64,000 bases of DNA from Streptosporangium lutulentum (GCF_030811455.1 NZ_JAUSQU010000001.1:1550001-1614000), one strand, 5' to 3'; counted from the first letter of the stretch, positions 1 through 9,689 are shown. Notes: a model not told the origin generated them from the letters alone. Made by a program: numbers and translations.

Positions 1-128
1 TCCATACGGGGCTCCCCGATGACCTGGTGGCGAGGAGAACGCTCCGAACGTCGTGAGGCTGAACCTAGCATTCGCTTGGCCGACGTAGTACCAATGATTC
101 CGGGCGTTTCAGGGGATAGGAGTTCGCC

Positions 129-1439
129 GTGCGACGGGGATGGGTACTCACGCTGGCCTCTCTGACCATCACGCTGGTCGTCGTCGACCTCACCGCCGTC
201 ACCATCGCGCTGCCCGTCATCCAGGCCGACCTGGGCGCGGGACTGGCCGAGGTGCAGTGGGTGGTGGACGCCTACGCGATCACGCTGGCCGCGATGCTGC
301 TGCCGGTGGGGGTCCTCGCCGACCGGTACGGCAGACGCCGGATGCTCGCGATCGGCGTCACCCTGTTCACCCTCGCCTCGCTGGCGTGCGCGCTCGCACC
401 GAACGCGATCCTGCTCGACGTGGCCAGGGGCGTGCAGGGGCTGGGCGCGGCGGCCCTGTACGGCACGAGCACCCCGCTGATCGCCGCCGCCTACCCCGAC
501 GGCCCCGGGCGGGCGAAGGCCCTGGGCGTCTTCAGCGCGGTCTCCGGCCTGGCCATGACCGCCAGTCCCGTGATCGGCGGACTGCTGGCCGGACTGTACG
601 GCTGGCGGGCCATCTTCCTGATCAACGTGCCGATCGGCCTGCTGATCCTGGCCGCCCTCCGCGGCCGGATTTCCGAGTCCGTCGGGCGCGGACACCTCGA
701 CCCGCTCGGCTCCCTGGCCGTCACCGCCGCCCTGTTCGCGATCATTCCGGGCCTCATCCACGAGATCCCCTGGCTGGTGGTCTTCGGCCTGGCGCTGCTC
801 GCGGTGTTCGTGGCGGTCGAGCTCAGATCGACCCGGCCGATGCTGGACTTCGGGCTGCTGCGCGACCGCACCTTCGCGGTGGGAGCCGCCACCACCTTCC
901 TGATGCTGGCGAGCATGCTCGGGGCCTTCACCTATCTCACCCTCTACGTCCAGGGCCCGCTCGGCGCCGGGCCGGTGGAGGCCGGAGTCCGTTTCCTGGC
1001 GTTCAGCGCGACCTCCGTCGTGGCCGCGGTACTGATCTCACGGCTCGTGCATCGCCTGCCCATGGGCGTGCTCATCGCGGTCGGGCCCGGTCTCATCGCG
1101 GTGGCCCTGCTCGTGATGACCTTCCCCGCGGCGGATCCGTGGATTCCCCTGATGGCCGGTCTGGCGCTGAGCGGCGCGGGTCTCGGCGCGGGGAACGTGA
1201 TCAGCAATCAGGTCGCGCTGACCGCTCCGGAGGATCGGCTCGGCATGGCCACCGGCATCGTCAACGCCCTCAAACAGATCGGCACCGCGATCGGCGTGGC
1301 CGTGCTGGCTCTGCCGTACGGCGCGGGGGTGCGCACCATGCTGCTCGTCGCGGCCGCGCTGGCCGCCGCCGGAGCCCTCCTGCCCCTCGGCCTCCTGTAC
1401 GGCAGGCGCCCCGTCGCCGCCGGGCGACCCGCGGGCTGA
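129..1439 (+). CDS. MFS transporter, DHA2-like drug exporter
   Basis: This is a 436-residue integral membrane protein that probably exports small molecules by proton antiport. Hydrophobic helices run through the whole length. Motif A (LADRYGRRRML) lies near residue 63. The antiporter motif C, with repeated glycines and a proline (SPVIGGLLAG), lies near residue 147, followed by WRAIFLINVPIG, which is typical of the 14-helix DHA2 group. The protein is somewhat short for that group, so helix number is uncertain. The GTG start at 129 follows an AGGAG about 7 bases upstream. It stands alone and converges on murJ. The substrate cannot be read from sequence. Confidence 0.88.
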   Translation: MRRGWVLTLASLTITLVVVDLTAVTIALPVIQADLGAGLAEVQWVVDAYAITLAAMLLPVGVLADRYGRRRMLAIGVTLFTLASLACALAPNAILLDVARGVQGLGAAALYGTSTPLIAAAYPDGPGRAKALGVFSAVSGLAMTASPVIGGLLAGLYGWRAIFLINVPIGLLILAALRGRISESVGRGHLDPLGSLAVTAALFAIIPGLIHEIPWLVVFGLALLAVFVAVELRSTRPMLDFGLLRDRTFAVGAATTFLMLASMLGAFTYLTLYVQGPLGAGPVEAGVRFLAFSATSVVAAVLISRLVHRLPMGVLIAVGPGLIAVALLVMTFPAADPWIPLMAGLALSGAGLGAGNVISNQVALTAPEDRLGMATGIVNALKQIGTAIGVAVLALPYGAGVRTMLLVAAALAAAGALLPLGLLYGRRPVAAGRPAG

Positions 1440-1516
1440 GCGGACGGGAGACGACGGACGGCCCCGGGAACGCCCAGGCTCCGGCCGGCGGAATCTCCCG
1501 GTGAAAACGGCCGCCC

Positions 1517-1619
1517 GCCGGGCTCTACGCGCTCAGGCGCGACCGGTCCGGATCATCGCGGTCAGCTCCCCGAACTCCGCGATGCGCAGCCCTCGCGCAC
1601 CGAGCGCGTAGAGCCCGGC
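1517..1619. repeat. 17-bp inverted repeat at murJ 3' end
   Basis: The left arm (1517-1533) touches the murJ stop codon and the right arm (1603-1619) lies inside the last murJ codons. The arms are perfect 17-bp complements separated by 69 bp. In RNA they could close a large stem at the end of the murJ message. It has no U-tract. Confidence 0.6.
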
Positions 1620-3128
1620 TCCGGCGGCGGCGGCCAGGAGGACCGTGACCGCCGAGCCGGTCCAGGCCGTCCCGACGGCTGACTGCAGGGACCGGACGGT
1701 CACGGCGGCGGTGAGCCCGGCGACGGTCGCGGCGACCAGCATCCGGGCGTGGGCGTCGAGAAGGCGGTGCCCGTCGAGAAGGCCGATCCTGCGGCGCAGC
1801 ACCGCGGCGGTGACGACGAGGCCGGTGGCGTAGGCGAGGGCCGTACATCCCGCGATCGCGATGACCAGGTCCGGACCGGGCGTCAGCCGCGCGGCCACCA
1901 GGCAGGTGGCGATGGTGACGGCGGAGACTCCGGTGCTGATCAGCGCCGGAGTACGGGTGTCGCCGAAGGCGTAGAAGACCCGCAGCATGATCTGGTATCC
2001 GGCGAAGGGCACCAACGCCAGTCCGTAGGCGGCCAGAACCGATCCGGTCAGACGGGCCGCCTCAGGGGAGGCGTTTCCGTGGGCGAACAGCACCGTGGCC
2101 AGTTGCGGGCCGAGAACCACCAGCCCGGCGGCGACGGGCACCAGGACGGTGCTCGACAGCCGCAGACTTCGGGACAGGTCCGCGGTGACCCGGGGGAAGT
2201 CGCGCCCGGCCGCCGACCGGCTCATCATGGGCAGCACACCGGTGATGATCGTCACCGCGATCACGGCATAGGGCAGCTGGAACAGCGTGTAGGCGTTGGA
2301 ATAGACGCTGACCGCACCGGGACCCGCCTGCGAGGCGAGATCGGTGATCACCACGAACACCGCCTGAGCCGCGATCACCGACAGCACCGTCCATCCGGCC
2401 ATCACGCCGATCCGGCGGATGCCGATCCCGCGCGGGTCGGCACGCAGCCGGACCCGGAATCCGGCCCGCCGGCCGGCCACGATGAGGACGAGCATCTGCA
2501 CGGCCACCCCGGCGCTGGTGCCGATCGACAACAGCAGCGTCTGCGCCTGCGTCAACGTTTCCAGCCGGCCCGTTCCACCGATCACCACGAAGACCAGCGC
2601 GGTGGTGATGACGACGAGATTGTTGGCCACCGGCGCCCACATCGGGGAGACGAACCGGTCGCGGGCGTTCAGGATCGCCGCCAGGGCCGCGCTCACCCCG
2701 TAGAACAGGATCTGCGGCAGAAAGAACCGGGTGAAGACGATCGCGGTACGGCGCTGCTCGGGGGTGAACCCCGACGCGTAGAGGTCCATGAGGAGGGGAG
2801 CGGCGATGATCGTCACGATCACCACGACCGCGAGAGCGTAGACGATCAAGGACAGCAGCCTCTGGGCGAACAGCTCGTCGTCGGTGTTCTCGTCGGCGGC
2901 CGTGCGGATCAGCAGCGGAACGATCACGCTTGCCAGCGCCCCGCCCATCACCAGCTCATAGATGGAGTTCGGGGTGACGTTCGCCACCGTGTAGGCGTCC
3001 AGCAGTCGCGTTCCCAGGCCCAGCGCGGCCACGAGCGTCAGCACGCGAACGAACCCGGTCACCCGGGACACCAGGGTCGCCGTCGCCATCGCCTGGCCTG
3101 TTCGCATGAACCGTGGCCGCTCCGCCAT
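1533..3128 (-). CDS. murJ: MurJ/MviN-type lipid II flippase
   Basis: This 531-residue polytopic protein has about 14 predicted helices. The N-terminal region (FMRTGQAMATATLVSRVTGF, then NSIYELVMGGALASVIVPLL) is characteristic of MurJ/MviN, which flips undecaprenyl-linked peptidoglycan precursor across the membrane. It belongs to the MOP exporter superfamily. It lacks the long C-terminal extension seen in mycobacterial MviN and is not beside a parA/parB or trx region, so it may be an additional copy. It starts 51 bases after the stop of the sensor kinase gene on the same strand, so the two probably share a message. Confidence 0.88.
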   Translation of the reverse strand: MAERPRFMRTGQAMATATLVSRVTGFVRVLTLVAALGLGTRLLDAYTVANVTPNSIYELVMGGALASVIVPLLIRTAADENTDDELFAQRLLSLIVYALAVVVIVTIIAAPLLMDLYASGFTPEQRRTAIVFTRFFLPQILFYGVSAALAAILNARDRFVSPMWAPVANNLVVITTALVFVVIGGTGRLETLTQAQTLLLSIGTSAGVAVQMLVLIVAGRRAGFRVRLRADPRGIGIRRIGVMAGWTVLSVIAAQAVFVVITDLASQAGPGAVSVYSNAYTLFQLPYAVIAVTIITGVLPMMSRSAAGRDFPRVTADLSRSLRLSSTVLVPVAAGLVVLGPQLATVLFAHGNASPEAARLTGSVLAAYGLALVPFAGYQIMLRVFYAFGDTRTPALISTGVSAVTIATCLVAARLTPGPDLVIAIAGCTALAYATGLVVTAAVLRRRIGLLDGHRLLDAHARMLVAATVAGLTAAVTVRSLQSAVGTAWTGSAVTVLLAAAAGAGLYALGARGLRIAEFGELTAMIRTGRA

Positions 3129-3179
3129 GCCGCGTGCCTCCCGCGTCTGGGACTTGTCCGGATGTGACGTATCCGCCGG

Positions 3180-4607
3180 TCACGCCGGGCCGGGGTCGCG
3201 CGGGCCGGCCGGCCGAACGGGTTCGGCCAGGGGGAGGTGCACCACGAAGCGCGCGCCGCCCTCCGCGCCGTCTTCGATGCGGATGCTTCCCTCGTGCGCC
3301 TCGACGATATCGCGGGCGATGGCCAGGCCGAGTCCGGTGCCCCCCTCGCCGCGGCTGCGGGAGGTGTCCAGCCGGGTGAACCGCTGGAAGACGCGTTCCC
3401 GGTCGGCTTCGGCGATTCCCTCTCCGTCGTCGGTGACGACGAGCTCGGCGTAGGTGCCGTTGCGGCGCACCTCGACCCGGATCAGGTGCTTGGCATGCCG
3501 TTCGGCGTTGTCCAGAAGGTTGTTGAGGACACGGCCGATCTGGGTGGGAATGGCCTCGACGTTCACTCCGGAGGTGAGCCCCAACTGGACCGCGAACCGG
3601 CCCGTCCGCCGGGAGACCTCCACCTGGACCAACTGCTTCAGATCGAGGTTCTCCAGCGCCTTGTCTCCCGTCGCTCCCACCCGTGCCAGGAGAAGGAGGT
3701 CGGTGACGATCATCTGTAGCCGGTCGACATCGTTCAGCGCGTGGTCGAGCACCTCCTGGAGATCGGCCTCCTCGGGGTGGAGCTGAGCCTCTTCCAACTG
3801 CACGCGCAGCCCCGCGATGGGGGTTCGCAGCTCATGCGAGGCGTCGGCGGCGAACCGCCGCTGCCGGTCGAGGGCCTGTTCGGTCTGCCGCTTGGCCTGC
3901 TCTATCCGTCCCAGCGTGCGGTTGACGGTCCGGGAAAGCCGGACGATCTCGTCATCGCCAGGCGGCTCCGGTACCCGGCTGCTCAGGTCGTTGACGTTGA
4001 TCGCGGCCAGTTCGGCCCGGATGGCCTCCACCGGGCGTAATATCCGGCCGGTGATCTTCCATGCCGCCCAGATGGCGAGCAGGATCAGCGCGGCGGCCTG
4101 GGCCGCGAAGAGTGTGTCGGACCCCCCTGTCGAGATCGTCGTCGGGGCGGGCCTGCCGGCGTAGACCACCGGCGAATCCTCCGAGGTGCGGACTCGTATG
4201 GCGGTGAGGCGCACGCATCCGACGACCGGCTGTGCGCAGGTCTGCACGTCCTGGTCCGGATCCTGCGGGGTCGGCCACTCCGAGGTCATCGCCGGCAGTC
4301 CCCGGATGGAGGCGGACGACGCGATGACGCGGTGGCCGGGCGCCACGACCTGGATCAGATCGATGCCGGGGATACTGGGCGCGATGGGATCGGTCAGCTT
4401 TCCCACGCGAACGGCCGCCGCGGTGAGGGTGGCCGCCTTCTGGCTGTCCAGCCATACGGCGTCGCTGAGCGTCTTGCGTACTTCCAGGCTCCCGATCACC
4501 GCCGTGGGTATGAGAAGAAGCGCCGCGAGGAAGGCGACCAGAACGGTGATCCGCCCGCGGATCGATCGCGGGCGCAGCCGGACACGTGGGGGGGACGTCT
4601 TGACCAC
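3180..4607 (-). CDS. HAMP-containing sensor histidine kinase
   Basis: The 475-residue protein has a first membrane helix near residues 25-45, an extracytoplasmic sensor region, a second helix near 168-187 and a HAMP segment. The HisKA box (DASHELRTP) comes near residue 255, with the phosphoacceptor His. The ATPase domain shows an N-box (LLDNAERHA), DDGEGIAEADRERVFQRF and a GGTGLGLAIA G2 box. The GTG start follows GGAGGAGG closely. No response regulator gene lies on either side, which is unusual for this HK class. The downstream partner in the operon is murJ, suggesting an envelope-related signal (inference). Confidence 0.9.
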   Translation of the reverse strand: MVKTSPPRVRLRPRSIRGRITVLVAFLAALLLIPTAVIGSLEVRKTLSDAVWLDSQKAATLTAAAVRVGKLTDPIAPSIPGIDLIQVVAPGHRVIASSASIRGLPAMTSEWPTPQDPDQDVQTCAQPVVGCVRLTAIRVRTSEDSPVVYAGRPAPTTISTGGSDTLFAAQAAALILLAIWAAWKITGRILRPVEAIRAELAAINVNDLSSRVPEPPGDDEIVRLSRTVNRTLGRIEQAKRQTEQALDRQRRFAADASHELRTPIAGLRVQLEEAQLHPEEADLQEVLDHALNDVDRLQMIVTDLLLLARVGATGDKALENLDLKQLVQVEVSRRTGRFAVQLGLTSGVNVEAIPTQIGRVLNNLLDNAERHAKHLIRVEVRRNGTYAELVVTDDGEGIAEADRERVFQRFTRLDTSRSRGEGGTGLGLAIARDIVEAHEGSIRIEDGAEGGARFVVHLPLAEPVRPAGPRDPGPA

Positions 4608-5104
4608 GCGTCCTCCTCCCCGTGGGATCGTTTCCCGTCTTGATCGCGATATGCGGTGTGAGCGGGGCCGGGATCGCCGCGGTCATCGGCATTCGCCTCA
4701 TGCGTGATGACTGCCGGCATGTGGGCCCCGGCGAGGCTTGACCTCCTCGGCGGTTTTCACAGTGGGATCGTCATCCCGCCGATTGTCGGGGGGAGTCGGT
4801 TGTCGAAGGTGTCTCGTGAATACGGTCGGGACGGGTTCTTGACAGGACAGGCGTCGACCATCGTCCGGCGGGCTACCGGCCGGTGATCGCGTCGAAACCG
4901 GCGGAAGTCAGGTGTGGTTCGCCGGAGATATGAAGTGTAGCTCGCAGGGGATGAGGGGCGTGGCGAAGAGCGTCGCGGCCTCATGCGGCGCGGGGCTTCC
5001 CGCTGATCCCCGTATTCGTCGCGGGGAATCCGGTCTTTCCGCGGCGCGGGCAGGGGCGCGCGGCGACGATCCGCGGACTCCGTCCCCGGCCGCCCGGGAC
5101 GGGG
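4608..5104. other. Non-coding interval
   Basis: These 497 bases separate the sensor kinase start from the DUF1348 stop. No ORF with coding character is seen, and no response-regulator remnant. The region should hold the kinase promoter on the minus strand, but no convincing -10/-35 pair stands out. Confidence 0.5.
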
Positions 5105-5563
5105 TCAGCGAATCGGATGCGTGACCCCGAGTTCGTGGTCGGGGCGGGGCCCGAAGATGCGTCGTTCGTTTTCGTCGATGGTGACGTCATTGATGCTGGC
5201 TTCCCGGCGGGCCATGAGCCCTTCCTCGTTGAACTCCCACAGTTCGTTTCCGTAGCTGCGCCACCACTGACCGTTGGCATCGCGGCTTTCGTACTGGAAT
5301 CGCACGGCGATGTGGTTGTCGCCGAAGGCCCAGAGTTCCTTGCGCAGCGCGTAGTCCAGCTCGCGCTCCCATTTCTCGGTCAGCAGTTCCACGATGGCCG
5401 CGCGCCCGGTGACGAAGACGTCCCGGTTGCGCCATACGGAGTCTTCCGTGTAGGCGAGCGAGACCTTCTGCGGATCACGGGTGTTCCACGCGTTCTCGGC
5501 GGCCTGCACCTTCTGCAGCGCCGTCTCCCGGGTGAAGGGCGGCAGCGGGGGACGAGCGCTCAC
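5105..5563 (-). CDS. DUF1348 / NTF2-like small protein
   Basis: The GTG at 5563 is chosen as start because it follows GGAAGGA and gives the family-typical opening ([20 protein letters not shown]), for 152 residues. The protein has the NTF2-like alpha+beta fold of the DUF1348 group, with NAWNTRDP, the [11 protein letters not shown] segment and the [12 protein letters not shown] strand. These proteins are small cytoplasmic dimers of unclear function, often considered steroid-isomerase-like. It is divergent from a TetR gene with two palindromic operators between them, so it is the likely repressed target. A paralogue lies at 43548-44015. Confidence 0.85.
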   Translation of the reverse strand: MSARPPLPPFTRETALQKVQAAENAWNTRDPQKVSLAYTEDSVWRNRDVFVTGRAAIVELLTEKWERELDYALRKELWAFGDNHIAVRFQYESRDANGQWWRSYGNELWEFNEEGLMARREASINDVTIDENERRIFGPRPDHELGVTHPIR

Positions 5564-5657
5564 GGGTATGTCCTTCCTGTGGGGGTGATCGCGGGGGGTC
5601 GGGGTGTCGTGGTGACGACGCCGGTGCCGGAGCTCTGGATCCTTTGCCCGCCCCTTT

Positions 5658-5710
5658 AGAGAACGAATGTTCTCCACCGATCCTGCTACGCTAGAGAACG
5701 GTAGTTCTCT
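5658..5710. promoter_or_regulatory. Paired TetR-type operators
   Basis: Two matching palindromes lie between the divergent DUF1348 and TetR genes. Site 1 (5658-5675) reads AGAGAAC-GAAT-GTTCTCC. Site 2 (5693-5710) reads AGAGAAC-GGTA-GTTCTCT, with 7-bp perfect arms. The centres are 35 bp apart. Shared arms and position indicate autoregulation and control of DUF1348 by the TetR protein. Confidence 0.8.
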
Positions 5711-5743
5711 CGTCAAGAAGCTCCCGTCGAGAAGACAGTTGGC

Positions 5744-6361
5744 ATGGATCGCGAAACCGCGCAGACCCAGTTGCTCGACGCGGCCGAGCAACTGTTCTAC
5801 GGCCGCGGTATCCACGCCGTGGGCATGGACGACGTCCGTGACACCTCAGGGGTGTCGCTCAAGCGGCTCTACCAGGTCTTTCCCACCAAAGAACGGCTCG
5901 TCGAGGCCTACCTGGAGCGCCGTGACGTCCGATGGCGGCAACGCCTGGCCGATCATGTCGAGAGCTGCGACGATCCCGAAGGCCGGATTCTGGCGGTGTT
6001 CGACTGGCTGGGGGTGTGGTTCGGCGAGCCCGCTTTCCGGGGCTGCGCGTGGATCAACTCCTACGGCGAGCTGGGGGCCACCTCGGCCGTTGTCGCCGAC
6101 CTGGCCCGCGAGCACAAGAGGCGGTTCAAGCGGTATCTGCACGACCTGGTGGCGGACGCCGGCCTTCCCGCCTCCCTGGCCGATCACCTGCTGCTTCTGG
6201 CCGAGGGCGCCATGGTCACCGCCGGGATCTTCGGCGACACGGAGCCGGCCGCGCAGGCGAGGTCCGCCGCCGCGCTGCTCATCGCCGCCACGAAACGCCC
6301 GGTGCCGCTTCAGGCGATCCAGTCGAGCCGTACGGTGACCGTCGTCGAACCGCCGCCCTGA
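5744..6361 (+). CDS. TetR/AcrR family transcriptional regulator
   Basis: The 205-residue protein has an N-terminal helix-turn-helix ([21 protein letters not shown], then [20 protein letters not shown]) that is diagnostic of TetR repressors. A ligand-binding C-terminal half follows, with the C-terminal domain type common in actinomycete TetR proteins ([11 protein letters not shown]). Two palindromic operators lie 34-86 bases upstream, between it and DUF1348. Its last 52 bases overlap the end of the convergent polysaccharide lyase gene. The ligand is unknown. Confidence 0.9.
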   Translation: MDRETAQTQLLDAAEQLFYGRGIHAVGMDDVRDTSGVSLKRLYQVFPTKERLVEAYLERRDVRWRQRLADHVESCDDPEGRILAVFDWLGVWFGEPAFRGCAWINSYGELGATSAVVADLAREHKRRFKRYLHDLVADAGLPASLADHLLLLAEGAMVTAGIFGDTEPAAQARSAAALLIAATKRPVPLQAIQSSRTVTVVEPPP

Positions 6362-8604
6362 TCCGCCAGCCGTCCGAAGGCGAGCGTGAGCCTCGTGCCG
6401 GTCGTGGCGCTCATCAGGAGCGGGTGCCCGCGAAGCACCTCGATCACCGGCCGGTCCCAGGTCACGGTCAGCTCGTCCAGGTCGCGCCGGGGATCCGACA
6501 CGGTCAGCGTGGCCGTACCGTCGCCACGCTCCCTGACGAGGACCGCGCACGGGGCGGAGGCGGTCAGGCCGCCGGCGGCTCCGTCGTTCCAGAAGTTGAC
6601 CGCGGTGATCCCGAGTGACGGGACCCGGACCCCCTGCCGGCGGGCGGTGTTGGCGAGCACGCGAGCCCAGTCGGGGTCGGCGGCGCGGGCCCGGGTCTCC
6701 GCCGGGCTCGCACCCGGCAGGAGCAGGTAGACGTATCCGGCGGAGACGGGGTCGACGCCGTGGTCGAGCCAGAGGGTCACATAGCTCCGGGTCACCGGGC
6801 CCGAGCCGCCGGTGCGCTCCTCGCGCAGCGTGCGCAGGCCGCCGGCACAGGGCAGGACGTAGCCGCCGTGTCCCTCCAGGTGGGCCCAGCCCTCCTCGAC
6901 GTCCAGGGTGAGGAGCGCGTCGGTCCTGCGGTTGTCCACGACGGTCTCGACCGGCACGCCGTCCTCGCCGGTGATCGCGGCCCCCAGGCAGACCACCGCG
7001 TCGTCGAGGAAGAACCACGACTTGAAGGCCTCCACCGTGCTCTCGAAGCCGTTCAGGTGCTGGCCGACCGTCGCGTACATGCCGTCGGTGGCGCCCCCCA
7101 CCCAGCGGCCCGGCGGGCGGGTGTCGCCCCATCCCCGGCCGGCGCCGTCGGGCAGTCGCCGGGTGGAGACGGTCGTGCCCGGCAGGCGGTAGGGGTCGAC
7201 GGTGGGCCAGAAGGAGTCGGAATACTGGTCGCCGTGGCCCTCGCCCCACCAGTAGAGCATTCCCGAACCGGTGTGCCAGCCGCGCAGGTTCTCGCCGTTG
7301 CCGTGCTCGTAGTGGCCGATCCGGTCCGAGGCCATGCTGAGTCCCGCGCACCAGCCCGGCCTGCGGTGGACGGCGCGGGCGCTCATCGCCGGCAGCCGGT
7401 GCCCGTCGGGTTCGCCGGCCGCGGGGATCGCGTCGTCGCCCAGGATCGCGGCGAGGCGGGCGTGGAACCCCAGGTCGTCGCTCTCGGCCGCCGCGAGCAT
7501 GGGCTTGCAGGTGTCCCGCAGCGCCCACCCCTTGACCATGGCCTGCCAGCGGGACCGCTCGGCGGCGGAGGCCGTCTCCCCCAGCAGCAGGATCGCGGCG
7601 GCGATCGCGTGTCCCCGCTCGTGGTCACCGTACGGTTGCCTGCCGAGGGCGCGGCCGCTGACGAGGTCCATGCAGAAACCGTCGTGGACGAACGGCGCGA
7701 ACGACTTCTCGACCATGTCGTAGACGATCTGCCGGTTCGGGTCGACGACCTCCCACGGCGAGCCGCGCAGCACCGCGAACAGCGTCGCGAGGCCGGACAG
7801 CAGCAACGCTCCGTACGTCCCCTGATAGGGGACGGACGTGTGCTGGACGAACGAGCCGTCCCGGTAGATTCCATCGCCCTCGTGGACGTAGGGGAAGACC
7901 GGGGAGAGCGCCGAGACGGCCAGTGCCGCCTTCTTCCGGTCGGATCCGAGGAGAGCGTGCAGCAGCGTCACCACGCACAGGTCCACCCGGTTGGCCCCGG
8001 TGCTGGTGCCGCTGTAGTCGTCCAGGAGACATTCAGGGACGAAATGGTCCACTGCCTCTCGCAGCGCCTCGTTCTGCGGGTCCGTCAGATGCGGGCCGAT
8101 CAGCACGGCCGCGTTGAGGAGCTGCTTGGGGACCCCGATCTGCCAGTGCCACCAGTTGCCGACCGGGTCCGCGCCCGCGGCGTACACCCGCCGCCGGTAG
8201 TGGTCGATGCCCCTTGCGACGGCCGCGGCCAGGTTCGTGTCGCCGGTCAGGCCGGTCCCCGGCAGGGCGTACGCGCGGGCCATGGTCTGCAGCCGCGCCG
8301 GGGTGGCGGCGTATGAGGGGAACGCCAGGTCGGGCCAGAGCGACGCGTCGGTCGGCGCCATGGCGTCCCGGTGTCCGGCCGCCGCCGCCCCCAGCTCCGC
8401 CAGCCGGGTCCGGTACGGCTCGGCCGTCGCGGCGAAACCCGATCCCGCCACCACGTCCCGCCAGCGGCGGCGCAGCAGGGCGAAGGAGTCGTCCCCCACG
8501 GGCGCGGCCCGCTCCGGAATCAGCACGCCGGCCACGGCGACCCCGCTGAGCTGGAGAAACAGTCGCCTGGAATGCCCGCTAAGACGGAACGACCATGACG
8601 CCAC
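6310..8604 (-). CDS. Secreted polysaccharide lyase family 8
   Basis: This 764-residue enzyme probably cleaves hyaluronan-, chondroitin- or xanthan-like polysaccharide by beta-elimination outside the cell. The N-terminus carries a Tat-like signal (RRLFLQLSGVAVAGVLI). The alpha/alpha toroid region shows GNWWHWQIGVPKQLLN near residue 147, the GANRVDL catalytic Asn region and the SFVQHTSVPYQGTYG block with the His and Tyr that PL8 lyases use. The C-terminal half has the usual beta-sandwich (WVGGATDGMYATVGQ, LDHGVDPVSAGYVYLLLPG). GTG at 8604 is the only start that retains the signal. It overlaps the TetR gene tail-to-tail. Confidence 0.9.
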   Translation of the reverse strand: MASWSFRLSGHSRRLFLQLSGVAVAGVLIPERAAPVGDDSFALLRRRWRDVVAGSGFAATAEPYRTRLAELGAAAAGHRDAMAPTDASLWPDLAFPSYAATPARLQTMARAYALPGTGLTGDTNLAAAVARGIDHYRRRVYAAGADPVGNWWHWQIGVPKQLLNAAVLIGPHLTDPQNEALREAVDHFVPECLLDDYSGTSTGANRVDLCVVTLLHALLGSDRKKAALAVSALSPVFPYVHEGDGIYRDGSFVQHTSVPYQGTYGALLLSGLATLFAVLRGSPWEVVDPNRQIVYDMVEKSFAPFVHDGFCMDLVSGRALGRQPYGDHERGHAIAAAILLLGETASAAERSRWQAMVKGWALRDTCKPMLAAAESDDLGFHARLAAILGDDAIPAAGEPDGHRLPAMSARAVHRRPGWCAGLSMASDRIGHYEHGNGENLRGWHTGSGMLYWWGEGHGDQYSDSFWPTVDPYRLPGTTVSTRRLPDGAGRGWGDTRPPGRWVGGATDGMYATVGQHLNGFESTVEAFKSWFFLDDAVVCLGAAITGEDGVPVETVVDNRRTDALLTLDVEEGWAHLEGHGGYVLPCAGGLRTLREERTGGSGPVTRSYVTLWLDHGVDPVSAGYVYLLLPGASPAETRARAADPDWARVLANTARRQGVRVPSLGITAVNFWNDGAAGGLTASAPCAVLVRERGDGTATLTVSDPRRDLDELTVTWDRPVIEVLRGHPLLMSATTGTRLTLAFGRLADQGGGSTTVTVRLDWIA

Positions 8605-8789
8605 CGGATGAACCCCGATTTCAGAGATACTCGCAGGACATCACCAGACATCCCTTCACCATATTGCCGTGACCTGCGGGTCAGAAACGATCATTGTTTC
8701 GACGGGGCCCGGACGATCCGGCCGGTCGTCCGGGGCTCCCGGCCCGAACGGTGCCCGTGGCACCACCCCGGGGGAGGGGGCGGCGGCGC

Positions 8790-9689
8790 TCAGGGGTAGC
8801 GGACGCCGGCGAAGTTGACGCGCAGCGCGTACAGGGAGGTGGAGGCGGTGATGAACAGATGGTTGCGTTTGGCGCCTCCGAAGGTGAGGTTGGAGACGAC
8901 CTCGGGGACGCGCAGTTTGCCGATCAGGGTGCCGTCGGGGTCGAAGCAGTGCAGGCCGTCGTGGGCGGCGACCCACAGCCGCCCGGCGTCGTCCACGCGG
9001 ACGCCGTCGAAGGCCCCGGCGTCACAGGTGCCGAAGACCTCCCCGCCGGACAGGGTGCCGTCATCGCGCACCTCGAAGCGGCGGATGTGCTTACCGGGGG
9101 TGTCGACGACGTAGAGGTGGCGCTCGTCGGCGGAGAAGGCCAGGCCGTTGGGGCGGATGAAGTCGTCGGCGACGACGCGCGCCCGGCCGGTGGCGGGGTC
9201 GATCCGGTACACATGACAGCCGCCGATCTCGCTGTCGCCCCGGTTGCCCTCGTAGTCGCTGCTGATGCCGTAGTCGGGGTCGGTGAACCAGACGGAGCCG
9301 TCGGAACGCTCGACCACGTCGTTGGGGCTGTTGAACCGCCTGCCGTCGACGCGGTCGGCCAGGACGGTGATGGAGCCGTCGTGCTCGGTGCGGGTGACGC
9401 GGCGGTTGCCCTGCTCGCAACTGATCAGGCGGCCCTGACGGTCGAGGGTGTGGCCGTTGGCGTATCCGGACGGCTGCCGGAAGACCCCGACCGCGCCGGT
9501 GGTCTCGTCCCAGCGCAGGACGCGTTCGTTGGGGATGTCGCTGAAGAGGAGGTAGCGGCCGGCGGGGAAGTAGACGGGGCCCTCGGTCCAGCGGCAGCCC
9601 GTGTGAAGGCGCTCCATCCGCTCGTCGCCGTTGCAGCGGCGGAAGCGGTCGTCCAGCACCTCGAACTGCGTCTTGACGGTGTCGATCAT
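8790..9689 (-). CDS. SMP-30/gluconolactonase/LRE family protein
   Basis: This 299-residue six-bladed beta-propeller probably hydrolyses a sugar lactone. The metal and active-site positions of the family are visible: Glu in RWTEGPVYF, Asn in NSPNDVV, Asn in RPNGLAFS and Asp in DGVRVDDAGRLW. The ATG at 9689 follows AAGGGTTGAG. It lies divergent to an Lrp/AsnC regulator 88 bases away and beside the polysaccharide lyase, suggesting carbohydrate catabolism under that regulator (inference). Confidence 0.88.
   Translation of the reverse strand: MIDTVKTQFEVLDDRFRRCNGDERMERLHTGCRWTEGPVYFPAGRYLLFSDIPNERVLRWDETTGAVGVFRQPSGYANGHTLDRQGRLISCEQGNRRVTRTEHDGSITVLADRVDGRRFNSPNDVVERSDGSVWFTDPDYGISSDYEGNRGDSEIGGCHVYRIDPATGRARVVADDFIRPNGLAFSADERHLYVVDTPGKHIRRFEVRDDGTLSGGEVFGTCDAGAFDGVRVDDAGRLWVAAHDGLHCFDPDGTLIGKLRVPEVVSNLTFGGAKRNHLFITASTSLYALRVNFAGVRYP

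Noticed and set aside
1749..3167. Long plus-strand ORF opposite murJ, and similar long ORFs opposite other genes
   Set aside because: These are antisense shadows caused by high GC at third codon positions. Their composition is Arg/Gly/Pro/Asp-rich without motifs, and the opposite strand holds recognisable families.
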